DNA of 64,000 nt from Mycetohabitans rhizoxinica HKI 454 (GCF_000198775.1 NC_014722.1:2486080-2550079), one strand, 5' to 3'. Numbered from the stretch's first letter, positions 39,063 to 48,083 are shown. Translations and numbers: made by a program. The notes: generated from the letters alone by a model not told the origin.

Positions 39063-40070
39063 CTGAATCGAACCCGTTATCCGACAGCACGCCCGGCGAC
39101 GCAAGTTTTCGTTGTGCGCCGCTGATCAAAGAGATCGGGCGAGGAGCGCGCGGCGCGCGCGCGCTTTCGCATGACGATGCCTATGCGCTCTATGCCGCGA
39201 TGCTTGACGGGCGCGTCTCCGATGTCGAGCTGGGCGCAGTGGTGCTCGCTTACAGAGTCAAGGGCGAGACGCCGCAGGAGCTTGCGGCGATGCTTGCTGC
39301 AGCGCAAGCGTCGCTCAGACCACTCGCCACGCGCGGCGATCGCTACCGCCCTGTGTCAATACCGAGCTACAACGGCGCGCGCAAGCAGCCAAACCTCACA
39401 CCGGCTGCTCGCTTTGTTGCTTGCGCGTCGCGGCGTGCCGGTACTCGTGCATGGCGTGACAGTGGACCCGGGACGGGTGACCAGCGCCGAAATCTTTGCC
39501 GAATTGGACCTGCCGGCTGCGCGCTCGATCGACGAAATTGACCCGGCACTCGCTCACGCGCGGGTCGCATTTGCGCCGATCGACGTGCTCGCGCCCAAGA
39601 TGTCACGCTTGCTCGGGCTACGCGCGACACTCGGCGTGCGCAATACGACCCATACGCTGGTCAAGCTGCTGCAACCGTTCGCCGAACCGGGACTGCGGCT
39701 GGTCAACTATACCCATCCGGCTTACCGTGACAGCCTGTCAGCGCTGTTCCGCGATTTCCCGCAGGCAGCAGCCGGTGGTGTGTTGCTGGCGCGTGGAACC
39801 GAGGGAGAAGCCGCGGCCGATACCCAGCGCCGGGTGCAGGTCGATTGGCTGCATGATCAGGTATGCGAGACACTGGTCGATACTGAACGTGCATCGACGC
39901 AAGCACCCGTGGTCGAACTGCCCGACGCGTTGGATGCGGCAACGACCGCGCGATGGATAACGGACGTACTGGATGGCCACGCGAGGGCACCCGAGGCCAT
40001 CGTGAAGCAAGTTGAACTCATCGAACGCGTTGCCCGATGGAAGGAATCGGGACAGGCACCGTGCGCGTGA
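39059..40070 (+). pseudogene. ybiB: DNA-binding protein YbiB (TrpD2 family), frameshifted
   Basis: YbiB is a glycosyltransferase-3-fold protein related to TrpD that binds DNA and is linked to the SOS response in E. coli. The first frame from ATG 39059 runs through SHDDAYALYAAMLDGRVSDV and IPSYNGARKQPNLTP. An extra G at 39403-39404 then shifts it. The second frame continues LLARRGVPVLVHGVTVDPGR and runs intact to the end at 40070. Joined length is about 336 residues, near the family norm. One base decides its fate, so check it for error. Confidence 0.8.
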
Positions 40071-40275
40071 GCGCATCGGCCATTGCGGCCGATCAGCAAC
40101 GCTGTCCACCTGTGTTGCCTGCACACGCTATGTTCCATGCAACGGCTCAACGCGTGGTGACATGTTTGTGATTCGCTCGCTACGTTGTGCTGGCGTATCG
40201 CTGCGGCAGCGTCGGATAGCCGCAGCGACACACGTTTTACTGCTTTGCTGCAAATGATCCTATTGCGCCGCAAGA

Positions 40276-40398
40276 CTAGACGCAGGGACGGCCGGCGCCA
40301 CACGCATAGCTGCTTTGGCTCGTTGCCACAGCAATACCCGTCACGGCCGATACGGTCAACGCAACCGCCATCATTACCTTCATTACTTTGGATTTCAT
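40276..40398 (-). CDS. Small secreted peptide ORF, 40 residues, unknown function
   Basis: An ATG at 40398 with GGAG six bases upstream opens a 40-codon frame. The product starts MKSKVMKVMMAVALTVSAVT, a basic then hydrophobic signal sequence, goes on with GIAVATSQSS, and ends YACGAGRPCV before TAG. Cleavage after AVA or SYA would leave a short peptide with two cysteines that could close a ring. I do not recognise it. It may be a peptide precursor, an ordinary small exported protein or a truncated gene. It lies in a decayed accessory stretch; 40071-40275 beside it shows no gene. Confidence 0.5.
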   Translation of the reverse strand: MKSKVMKVMMAVALTVSAVTGIAVATSQSSYACGAGRPCV

Positions 40399-40423
40399 AT
40401 CAATCTCCATATTGTTTCGGATA

Positions 40424-40440
40424 GCGTACTTTTTGTACGC
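40424..40440. promoter_or_regulatory. Perfect 6-5-6 inverted repeat in the leader of the small peptide gene
   Basis: GCGTAC-TTTTT-GTACGC is a perfect palindrome with a five-base spacer, 26 bp before the start of the 40-residue ORF. A TATATT (minus strand, 40452-40447) lies next to it as a possible -10. The position fits an operator or a leader hairpin. Confidence 0.4.
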
Positions 40441-41219
40441 GACATCAATATAGCTTCTGGCATCGTGGCCAAATTACCTCATGCGCGAGTCGCTCACGCG
40501 CATTCGCACAACGGCACAGTGTTTCGCATTGGGCCGCAAAATCCTTTCTTCGCGCTGACATTCGGACCGACCTACATCCGGCAGAAACCGCATCAAGCCG
40601 CCTACCCGCCGCTGAGCAAGCCCTCGCGCAACCCTCGCCGGTCGTTTGACAGCGACCATGCTATCGCCTCATCGGCCGTTCGGCTTTGACCGGACCGCAA
40701 GGACGACAACAACGCAGCCCGCGCTCAACGATGAAACCTGAGATGCAGATTTTCCTACGTAAGCTTCGCCGCCCACCCGCTCGACAGCCCCGAATGGCTG
40801 CGCTGACCGTCGCGCGTTCCCGGCGCCCTTACCGCCCGGCTGGCATGCCTCGCACGGCAGCCCGCCAACCTTCGTTCGCTCCTTACCCTGACGATGCATC
40901 GACGAATCGAACGAGGCTCACCATGCAATCCGCGACCTCTACCCAGTCCACGCCGCAGACGAAAATCCGCCCGCCCCAGGCCGCCGGCTGCGCCGGCGAT
41001 GCAACGCCGGACATGCGCCTGCGCTCGCGCCGATGGCCCACTCGGTCCATAGCCGACGCGCCGGTGTGAGCACCGATCTGGGTCGCACGCTACTGTTGAA
41101 AACCCAGCCCATGGCGGCAAGGAGGATGACGCCCGCCACTGCGGCGACGACCGGCACGCGGCAACCCGCTGCCGCAGTCCGCTTCCCGGCTTGCGGACAC
41201 GAAGCCCGGTGGCACCGGC
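40441..41219. other. About 780 bp without a supportable gene
   Basis: Several reading frames cross this stretch, but all are Arg/Pro/Ala-rich GC artefacts without start sites or family features. One minus-strand frame near 41090-41160 encodes a hydrophobic segment (VVAAVAGVILLAAMGWVF) that could be the remains of a membrane protein. It looks like decayed sequence between ybiB and the NTF2-like remnant. Confidence 0.5.
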
Positions 41220-41556
41220 TCACTCCACCGCACAGCGCGTCGCATGCCAGACGACCAGACGCCAGTGCCCGTTGTCGTTTGCCTGGACCGCCGTGTAGGC
41301 AATCGGGTACACGAGTGCGCCGCTGTTGGCTTCCATCTCGATCAGCACGCGCCCGTTCACCATGCAAATATCGTGGGACAGCGGCACGATCTCCTGGCTC
41401 TGCACCTCGATCTGCCGATAGCGCCGCCGGCCGCCGACGATCGAATCGATCACTTGCTGTTGAAAGCGCTTGCGCTCCAGCCCCCGGATCGTCTCAATAA
41501 CCTTGGCCGCCCTCTGTGCCTCACTTCGAACGCGAAACAGACCGTACGTGGCCCCG
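41220..41556 (-). pseudogene. SnoaL/NTF2-like (DUF4440) protein, internally deleted
   Basis: From the base after the pagL stop a frame reads FRVRSEAQRAAKVIETIRGL and ERKRFQQQVIDSIVGG, then IEVQSQEIVPLSHDICMVNG and HWRLVVWHATRCAVE. This is the start helix and the last strands of an NTF2-like fold. About 40 residues that should lie between ERKRFQ and DSIVGG are missing, in frame. No ATG opens the frame; the first usable codon is a GTG at about 41453. The protein would lack half of its cone-shaped fold. Confidence 0.6.
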
Positions 41557-41558
41557 CT

Positions 41559-42137
41559 TCAGAAGTTGTACTGCAGATAAAGCTGGGTGAAATTGATACC
41601 AGGATTCGGCCGCTTGATACCGCCATTAGACACGTGTTGGAAACGAAATCCCGCCTGGTACTGCTGGCGCTCGCCGAACTGCGCGCCGACGCCGACCATG
41701 TCCGCGAACTGGAACGCCGAGGAGACGGTGAAGCGCTCGGCAATGCGCGGGTGCGTCAACAACCGCACGCCCACGCCAGCCTCGACAAATGGGCGAATCT
41801 GGCCGCTTTTCTTAATAAAGCGTACGACCGGCGTCACGCCAAACTCGCCGATATTGGAATGTACGGCGCCTTTGTCCGTGTGCCAATAGGACACATGGGC
41901 CTCGCCGACCAGTGCAAAGTGCCAGGATCCCGTATCCCACCACGTCAGGTCCGGATCCCATATTAGCGCCAGATCGCCCTTCTTGATGTGGCGGTCTCCG
42001 AGCCCGCCGCCGAGCTGAACGCCAAACCGGTCCGCGTGGGCTGCCGCACTGGCAGCCAGCGCCAGCGCCGCTAACGCGGCGCGCGCCACACGCCGCGCTG
42101 GCACTGTCGGACCGCGCTTCGTCGTGAACGGATTCAT
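41559..42137 (-). CDS. pagL: Lipid A 3-O-deacylase PagL
   Basis: The 192-residue outer-membrane enzyme removes the 3-O acyl chain of lipid A, which lowers endotoxicity. A signal peptide (ALAALALAASAAAHA) is followed by an eight-strand barrel ending in aromatic QLYLQYNF. The catalytic His-Ser pair is in FRFQHVSNGGIKRPNPGIN near the C-terminus; about where the third catalytic residue (Glu) of P. aeruginosa PagL would fall the sequence has Asn, so the triad needs checking. ATG 42137 has GGAG upstream; the longer frame has no signal peptide. Divergent from rpoH. Confidence 0.88.
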   Translation of the reverse strand: MNPFTTKRGPTVPARRVARAALAALALAASAAAHADRFGVQLGGGLGDRHIKKGDLALIWDPDLTWWDTGSWHFALVGEAHVSYWHTDKGAVHSNIGEFGVTPVVRFIKKSGQIRPFVEAGVGVRLLTHPRIAERFTVSSAFQFADMVGVGAQFGERQQYQAGFRFQHVSNGGIKRPNPGINFTQLYLQYNF

Positions 42138-42376
42138 TGCTCTCCAAATGTTAAGCAAGTACTGACAACGTGGTTGGGCCGCCATTTTAGGCCGCCGCCC
42201 GGATCGCTGCTCAATACGCCTCTTTGCCGCCCTTTTCGGCTTTCTTTTCGGTTTTATGCCCGGCCCGCGCACCGGAGGAAACTTCTCTGCGCGCCGGCAT
42301 GTCAATTAAAATAACTATTAGAATAGACTTATCAATAGTTTAAAGGAACCTGCGGCACCATCGGCCGTCAAACGAG

Positions 42377-42403
42377 TTAGCACTCGGTGAAGTTGAGTGC
42401 TAA
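42377..42403 (+). promoter_or_regulatory. CIRCE operator (HrcA site) before rpoH
   Basis: TTAGCACTC-N9-GAGTGCTAA is a perfect match to the CIRCE consensus, with both nine-base arms exact. It lies 62 bp upstream of the rpoH start. The HrcA repressor binds CIRCE and usually controls groESL and dnaKJ. Control of rpoH by HrcA is known in some betaproteobacteria. Confidence 0.95.
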
Positions 42404-42464
42404 GATGTAGCGGAATGCCGTTTGCGCGGCAGTGCATGGAGCTGCCCATAAAGGAGTGACACGA

Positions 42465-43391
42465 GTGAGCAACGCAATGACCCTACCGACCCCTGCAAGC
42501 CTGGCGCCGGCTGGCGCGGGTGCGCTGGCGCTCGCCTCGAAGTCGATGCTGCCGGGTACGTTGGGTAATCTCGACGCTTACATTCAGGCGGTCAACCGCA
42601 TCCCGCTATTGTCGCAGGCCGACGAAACGCGTCTTGCGATCGAATACCGCGAGCAGAACAAATTGGATGCCGCACGTCAGTTGGTGCTGTCCCACCTGCG
42701 GCTGGTGGTGTCGATTGCGCGCAACTACCTGGGTTATGGTCTGCCTCACGCGGACCTGATTCAGGAAGGCAACATCGGCCTGATGAAGGCCGTCAAGCGC
42801 TTCGATCCGCGCCAGAACGTACGGCTGGTGTCGTATGCGATCCATTGGATCAAGGCCGAGATCCACGAATACATCCTGCGCAACTGGCGCATGGTGAAAG
42901 TCGCGACGACGAAGGCGCAGCGCAAGCTGTTTTTCAACCTGCGCAGCCACAAGCAGGGCATGCAGGCCTTCACACCGGACGAGATCGCAGGGCTTGCGAA
43001 GGAACTGAACGTTAAGCGCGAAGAAGTGACCGAGATGGAAACGCGGCTGGCCGGCGGCGATATCGCGCTCGAAGGGCAATTCGAGGACGGTGAGGAATCG
43101 TTCGCGCCGATCGCCTATCTGGCCGACTCGCGTACCGAGCCGACCACGGTGCTCGCTTCACGCCAGCGCGACCTGCTGCAGACTGAGGGCCTGGCCGAGG
43201 CGCTTGAATCGCTCGATGCGCGCAGCCGCCGCATCATCGAGGCGCGCTGGCTGCAGGTGCAGGACGACGGCTCGGGCGGCGCGACGCTGCACGAGTTGGC
43301 CGACGAGTTCGGCGTATCCGCCGAGCGCATCCGCCAAATCGAGGCGAGCGCGATGAAGAAGATGCGCAGTGCGCTGCAACAGTACGCGTGA
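42465..43391 (+). CDS. rpoH: RNA polymerase heat-shock sigma factor RpoH (sigma-32)
   Basis: The 308-residue factor drives heat-shock genes. Region 2 is clear (LVLSHLRLVVSIARNYLGYG, HADLIQEGNIGLMKAVKRFD), as is the RpoH box segment near FFNLRSHKQGMQAFTPDEI and region 4 (ELADEFGVSAERIRQIEASA). GTG 42465 is preferred since AAGGAG lies eight bases upstream; ATG 42477 is the alternative. Its promoter contains a CIRCE operator and a terminator follows. Confidence 0.95.
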   Translation: MSNAMTLPTPASLAPAGAGALALASKSMLPGTLGNLDAYIQAVNRIPLLSQADETRLAIEYREQNKLDAARQLVLSHLRLVVSIARNYLGYGLPHADLIQEGNIGLMKAVKRFDPRQNVRLVSYAIHWIKAEIHEYILRNWRMVKVATTKAQRKLFFNLRSHKQGMQAFTPDEIAGLAKELNVKREEVTEMETRLAGGDIALEGQFEDGEESFAPIAYLADSRTEPTTVLASRQRDLLQTEGLAEALESLDARSRRIIEARWLQVQDDGSGGATLHELADEFGVSAERIRQIEASAMKKMRSALQQYA

Positions 43392-43416
43392 GTGTTTCGT
43401 GCCTGCACGCATCGGA

Positions 43417-43440
43417 CCCGGCTTCGGCCGGGTTTTTGTT
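43417..43440 (+). terminator. Rho-independent terminator of rpoH
   Basis: CCCGGC-TTCG-GCCGGG gives a six-pair stem with the very stable TTCG tetraloop, followed by TTTTTGTTT. It lies 26 bp behind the rpoH stop. Confidence 0.92.
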
Positions 43441-43595
43441 TGCACCGCGACAAATCGCCACAATACGCGTGTGCGGGGCCGCGTCGCGGTGAAAATGCGG
43501 CGGTTTGACGCGTCGCAATAACTGCCCCTCATTACCCCCCACCTATAAAATGGGTTTCGTTGAAGTCGCGCCTACCGCGCAGCACACGAAACACT

Positions 43596-43874
43596 ATGCT
43601 CAGCCATGACGTTCGCCACAGCACCGATACCGGCCATGCCGGCCCTGCGCAGCGCCCCGGTATGCTGGTCGCGATCCTGCGCCGCCCTGGACTAGCTCGC
43701 GAGTTGACACTGGTCGTGATGGCCAAGGTCGCGATCCTGCTCGTCTTCAAGTACACATTATTTAGTCATCCCCAGGCACCGCACATGGAACTGCCGCCGG
43801 CCCAAGTCGCGCAAGCGCTGTTGTCGGTGCCCGCATCACATCCGCCCGCTTTAGGTGATCATCATGATAAGTAG
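43596..43874 (+). CDS. cydP: Cytochrome bd oxidase accessory small protein CydP
   Basis: The 92-residue protein has one membrane helix in LTLVVMAKVAILLVFKYTLF, then a Pro-rich tail, matching the CydP family found before cydA in beta- and gammaproteobacteria. It probably aids assembly or stability of the oxidase. The start is uncertain: ATG 43596 is the first ATG, but a later ATG at 43662 gives a length nearer the family norm and neither has a clear ribosome site. It overlaps the start of cydA by 11 bases. Confidence 0.8.
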   Translation: MLSHDVRHSTDTGHAGPAQRPGMLVAILRRPGLARELTLVVMAKVAILLVFKYTLFSHPQAPHMELPPAQVAQALLSVPASHPPALGDHHDK

Positions 43875-45480
43875 CGAAGTCGTCGACCTTTCGCGGCTGC
43901 AGTTCGCCATTACTGCGCTGTACCACTTTCTTTTCGTCCCACTGACGCTGGGTCTGTCCTGGCTGTTGGTCATCATGGAAGCCGTCTACGTGATGACTCG
44001 CAAGCAGGTCTACAAGGACATGACCCAATTCTGGGCCAAGCTGTTTGGCATCAACTTTGCGATGGGCGTGGTGACCGGCATCACGCTGGAGTTCCAATTC
44101 GGCACGAACTGGTCGTACTACTCGCACTACGTCGGCGATATTTTCGGCGTACCGCTCGCGGTGGAAGGCCTGATGGCGTTCTTCCTCGAATCGACGTTCG
44201 TTGGACTCATGTTCTTCGGCTGGGACCGGCTGTCGCGCGTCGGGCATCTGATCGTCACGTTCCTCGTCGCACTCGGCTCGAACCTGTCGGCGTTGTGGAT
44301 TCTGATCGCCAACGGCTGGATGAACAATCCGGTCGGCGCTGAGTTCAATTACGAGACGATGCGCATGGAATTGACCAACTTGTTCGACGTGGTATTCAAT
44401 CCGGTCGCACAGGTCAAGTTCGTCCATACCGTATCGGCAGGGTATGTGACGGCGGCGATGTTTGTGCTCGGCGTATCCTCGTGGTATCTGTTGAAGAAGC
44501 GCGACGTCGATTTCGCATTGCGCTCATTTGCCGTCGCGGCCGGCTTTGGGCTGGCCTCGACGCTGTGCGTGATCGTGCTCGGCGACGAGTCAGGTTACAC
44601 GACCGGCGAAATCCAGCAAGCCAAGCTTGCCGCGATCGAAGCAGAATGGACCACCGAGCCGGCACCCGCTGCGTTCACCGTATTCGGCTTGCCGAACCAG
44701 GACGAGCAACGCACCGACTACGCACTGCGCGTACCTTACGCGTTGGGGCTGATCGCCACGCGCTCGATTGACGAGCCCGTAGTCGGGCTGCGCGATCTGA
44801 TCTCTCAGAACGAGCAGCGCATCCGCAACGGTATCGTCGCGTATGGGGCGCTGCAAAAGATGAAGCAGGGCGACACGTCCGATGCAACGCGCGCGGTGTT
44901 TGACGCCCACAAGAACAACCTCGGCTACGGGCTGCTCGTCAAGCGCTATGCACCGGACGTGCTGAATGCGACTGACACGCAAATCGCCGAAGCGGCCAAG
45001 CACTCAATCCCCCCCGTGGCACCGGTATTCTGGTCGTTCCGGCTGATGGTCGGTCTGGGCATCCTGTTCCTCGTGACATTCGTGCTCGCCTTCTGGTTCT
45101 GCGCCACGCGCAGTCTGGCGCATGAGAGCCGGCGCTGGTTCCTGCGCTGGTGCGTCTGGGCGATCCCATTGCCGTGGCTCGCTGCCGAGTTTGGCTGGAT
45201 CGTCGCCGAAGTGGGCCGCCAGCCGTGGACGATCGCCGGTGTGCTGCCAACGTTCTCGTCAGCCTCCAGCCTGGCGCCATCGGATCTGTATCTGAGCATC
45301 GGCGGGTTCATCTTGTTCTACACGGTGCTATTCATCGTCGAGATCACGCTGATGTTCAAATATGCAAGGCTCGGGCCGTCGTCGCTGCATACCGGCCGCT
45401 ACCATCACGAGCTACCGCAGCAACATGCCGACGCAACAGCTTACGAAACCCAGCAGCTGTCTCACGCAGGGCCAGCCTGA
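43864..45480 (+). CDS. cydA: Cytochrome bd ubiquinol oxidase subunit I
   Basis: The 538-residue subunit binds hemes b558, b595 and d and oxidises ubiquinol. The N-terminal His21 in TALYHFLFVPLT and the His of KFVHTVSAGYV are heme ligands, and FRLMVGLGILF carries the Met ligand. The Q-loop is the long E. coli type (GDESGYTTGEIQQAKLAAIE). ATG 43864 is preceded by AGGTGA; an upstream GTG is possible. It is co-transcribed with cydP, cydB and cydX and supports respiration at low oxygen. Confidence 0.97.
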   Translation: MISSEVVDLSRLQFAITALYHFLFVPLTLGLSWLLVIMEAVYVMTRKQVYKDMTQFWAKLFGINFAMGVVTGITLEFQFGTNWSYYSHYVGDIFGVPLAVEGLMAFFLESTFVGLMFFGWDRLSRVGHLIVTFLVALGSNLSALWILIANGWMNNPVGAEFNYETMRMELTNLFDVVFNPVAQVKFVHTVSAGYVTAAMFVLGVSSWYLLKKRDVDFALRSFAVAAGFGLASTLCVIVLGDESGYTTGEIQQAKLAAIEAEWTTEPAPAAFTVFGLPNQDEQRTDYALRVPYALGLIATRSIDEPVVGLRDLISQNEQRIRNGIVAYGALQKMKQGDTSDATRAVFDAHKNNLGYGLLVKRYAPDVLNATDTQIAEAAKHSIPPVAPVFWSFRLMVGLGILFLVTFVLAFWFCATRSLAHESRRWFLRWCVWAIPLPWLAAEFGWIVAEVGRQPWTIAGVLPTFSSASSLAPSDLYLSIGGFILFYTVLFIVEITLMFKYARLGPSSLHTGRYHHELPQQHADATAYETQQLSHAGPA

Positions 45481-45519
45481 TGCCGTGGATCGAAGCCTTT
45501 GTTACTGGACAAAATTACT

Positions 45520-46659
45520 ATGTTTGACTATCCAACTTTAAAGGTCATTTGGTGGGTGCTAATCGGCGTCTTGCTGCTCGGCTTCGCGCTCACTGATGGC
45601 TTCGACATGGGAGTCGGTGCACTGCTGCCGTTCATCGGCAAGACCGACACCGAACGTCGCGTCATCATCAACGCGATTGGCCCCACCTGGGAAGGCAACC
45701 AGGTATGGCTGATCACGGCCGGCGGCGCAATGTTCGCCGCGTGGCCGCTGGTCTACGCCGCTTCCTTTTCCGGCTTCTATTTCGCGATGCTGCTGGTGTT
45801 GTTCGCGCTGTTCATGCGACCGGTCGGCTTCGAGTACCGCGCCAAGCGCGACGATCCGCGGTGGCGCACGAGCTGGGACTGGGCGTTGTTCGCCGGTAGC
45901 GCGATTCCCGCGCTGGTGTTCGGCGTCGCGTTTGGTAACCTGCTGCAAGGCGTGCCGTTCCGCTTCGACGACGAGCTGCGCGTGAGCTACCATGGCGGCT
46001 TCTTCGCGCTGCTGAACCCGTTCGCAGTGCTGTGCGGCGCGGTCAGCGTCGGCATGCTGGTCGCGCACGGCGCCGCGTTCCTGCGCATCAAGACCGAGGG
46101 AGCAATCGCGCGCCGTGCATCGCACGTGTTGCGCATCGCGTCGCTGATCACGGTCGTGCTGTTTATCATGGCCGGCATCTTCGTGGCCACCCGCATTACC
46201 GGCTTCGAGATCACCCGCGCGGCACCGCTGGACGCGCTGGCCAATCCGCTGCTCAAGCGCGTAGCCGCTGCGCCCGGCCTGTGGATGGCCAACTACATCG
46301 CCTACCCGTGGATGATGCTCGCGCCGGCGCTGGGCATCGTGGCCGGCGTGCTCGCACTGGCGCTTGCTTCGTCGCGCTTCACTATGCTGTGCTTCATCAT
46401 GACGGGGCTGCTGGTGACCGGCGTGATCCTGACCGCAGGCTTCTCGATGTTCCCATTCATCATGCCATCGTCGCTGGACCCAGCCAGCAGCCTGACGCTG
46501 TGGGACTCGACGTCGAGCCATCGCACGCTGGGCATCATGCTAATCGTGGTGATCGTGTTCGTGCCGCTGATCATGCTGTACACCAGCTGGGTCTATCGCG
46601 TGATGCGCGGCAAGGTCACCGAGCAAGGTGTGCAAAGCAACACGCACTCGATGTACTAA
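45520..46659 (+). CDS. cydB: Cytochrome bd ubiquinol oxidase subunit II
   Basis: The 379-residue membrane subunit completes the bd oxidase. It starts [20 protein letters not shown] and carries [13 protein letters not shown] and [20 protein letters not shown], the most conserved parts of CydB. It follows cydA by 39 bp and precedes cydX. Confidence 0.97.
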   Translation: MFDYPTLKVIWWVLIGVLLLGFALTDGFDMGVGALLPFIGKTDTERRVIINAIGPTWEGNQVWLITAGGAMFAAWPLVYAASFSGFYFAMLLVLFALFMRPVGFEYRAKRDDPRWRTSWDWALFAGSAIPALVFGVAFGNLLQGVPFRFDDELRVSYHGGFFALLNPFAVLCGAVSVGMLVAHGAAFLRIKTEGAIARRASHVLRIASLITVVLFIMAGIFVATRITGFEITRAAPLDALANPLLKRVAAAPGLWMANYIAYPWMMLAPALGIVAGVLALALASSRFTMLCFIMTGLLVTGVILTAGFSMFPFIMPSSLDPASSLTLWDSTSSHRTLGIMLIVVIVFVPLIMLYTSWVYRVMRGKVTEQGVQSNTHSMY

Positions 46660-46699
46660 GCGGGCGCTACTTCAATCGACCGATCTGACGGAGCAGAAC

Positions 46700-46822
46700 A
46701 TGTGGTATTTCAGCTGGATATTAGGTATTGGCGTCGCACTCGCGTTCGGTGTTATTAACGCGATGTGGCTCGAGTCGCATCGCGACGCACAAAGACTTGC
46801 AAAGCCTAGCACGGAGAAGTAA
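46700..46822 (+). CDS. cydX: Cytochrome bd oxidase small subunit CydX
   Basis: The 40-residue protein is a single-helix subunit needed for stable bd oxidase. MWYFSWILGIGVALAFGVIN with INAMWLESH is the typical CydX sequence, with the conserved Trp and Glu. ACGGAG stands before ATG 46700. It closes the cydPABX operon. Confidence 0.93.
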   Translation: MWYFSWILGIGVALAFGVINAMWLESHRDAQRLAKPSTEK

Positions 46823-47272
46823 CGCGCTGAAATGGCTGGTGCCGGCCGACGGTTTTCACCGATCTCGCGCACCTTGACCTTGCCTAAATCGCCGCCGCAT
46901 GCAGCGTCGGCGTGCGGGCTGTCGGTAGGCAGCAGCGGGAGAAAGACCGCGCGGCGCCCCATTCCGGGCAGTACATCGCGTAGCGCTCGGCCGCATTGCC
47001 GCATATGATGTGGAACGTGCGACGGCAACCCATGCGACGTCCAGGTTCGCGAGCCGTTGTCGGTCACGGCAAAAGGGTCGCGCACGACCACGCGCAGCCG
47101 GGTCATCGCGATCGGCTCCAGTATGCCGCGCGCGAACATCCGCCGCATGCGCGCCCACTAGCGTCACATAGCCACCAAATGCGTACAACTTGACTTGCGC
47201 GTCGGTGCGGGACGCGTCCCGGGGGCCAGTTGCGCGGCCACGAATTCGGGCGAGGCCAACGCCTCGTTAAGC
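46823..47272. other. About 450 bp of degenerate sequence between cydX and nagA
   Basis: On the minus strand just beyond the nagA stop, a frame reads LNEALASPEFVAAQL, resembling the start of a sugar-isomerase (SIS) domain gene, but its expected ATG reads AGG and the match ends after 15 codons. A second minus-strand frame (about 46823-47148) encodes LRVVVRDPFAVTDNGSRTWT and HVPHHMRQCGRALRDVLPG, which looks protein-like, but I cannot name it. I take the stretch as debris of a chitobiose/amino-sugar locus and possibly another gene. Confidence 0.4.
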
Positions 47273-47856
47273 CTAATCGACAACGGCTTCTTCTTCGACG
47301 TACGTGGCAGCGAGTGCCAGTTCGCGATCGATCACCACCAGATCGGCCCATGCGCTCCGCTCGATGCGACCCGGTCAACCAACCCTAGGTAGTCCGCCGC
47401 ATGACGCGACAGACGTGCCGACACGTCGGCGATCGGCAAACCAATCGAGACGAGATTGCGCAGCGCCTGGTCCATTGTCAAGGTGCTGCCCGCCAGCGTG
47501 CCGCCGGCCAGCCGCACGCCGCCTAGACATTTCGTGACACGCTGGCTGCCCAGGTGATACTCGCCGTCCGGCATCCCAGCAGCCGACGTGCTATCGGTCA
47601 CCACGTACAAGCGCGGGATCGCGCGCAACGCGGCTCGGATGGCACCGGGATGCACATGCAGCAAATCGGGGATGATCTCTGCATACGCAGCATGAGCCAG
47701 TGCAGCCCCGACCATGCCCGGATCGCGGTGATGCATCGGCGACATCGCATTGAACAAGTGTTCGTTGACCGCAGCCCGTGTGCTGCACGAATTATCCACG
47801 CGCGTCAGGAAATCTCCGGCATCCTGGACAGGCTTTCGCGTCGCGAGCCACGGCAA
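47273..47856 (-). pseudogene. nagA: N-acetylglucosamine-6-phosphate deacetylase remnant
   Basis: NagA removes acetate from GlcNAc-6-P. The frame holds the C-terminal half: HLFNAMSPMHHRDPGMVGAA, IPRLYVVTDSTSAAGMPDG, LAGGTLAGSTLTMDQALRNL and ADVSARLSRHAADYLGL. A C-run (47370-47372) is one base short; in the next frame the end continues DLVVIDRELALAATYVEEEA and stops at 47273. The N-terminal half with the metal-binding residues is missing; bases 47857-48083 show nothing recognisable. GlcNAc use through this gene is lost. Confidence 0.85.
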
Positions 47857-48083
47857 CTTACGACAACACTGCGCACGATCGAATCATTGCTTGGCGCCCG
47901 CCCGGGCGCCGCGGCGCAGGTGACATGAAGCGACCCGCAACCCAGCGATCTAGGCTGGATCGTGTACCGGCACGGGACGCTGCAGACGCATAGGCACGAT
48001 GGTGCAACGGGTCGCCGCGTTGATCGCGCAACGGGCCGCAGACTTCGCGCGCTCGCCGGACACCGCACCGCAAGCGTCGCGCC

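Noticed and set aside
41244..41966. Plus-strand frame opposite pagL and the NTF2-like remnant
   Set aside because: The minus-strand frames have signal peptide, active-site and family motifs; this one has none.
45559..46521. Long minus-strand frame opposite cydB
   Set aside because: Arg/Gln/His-rich shadow of the hydrophobic cydB codons.
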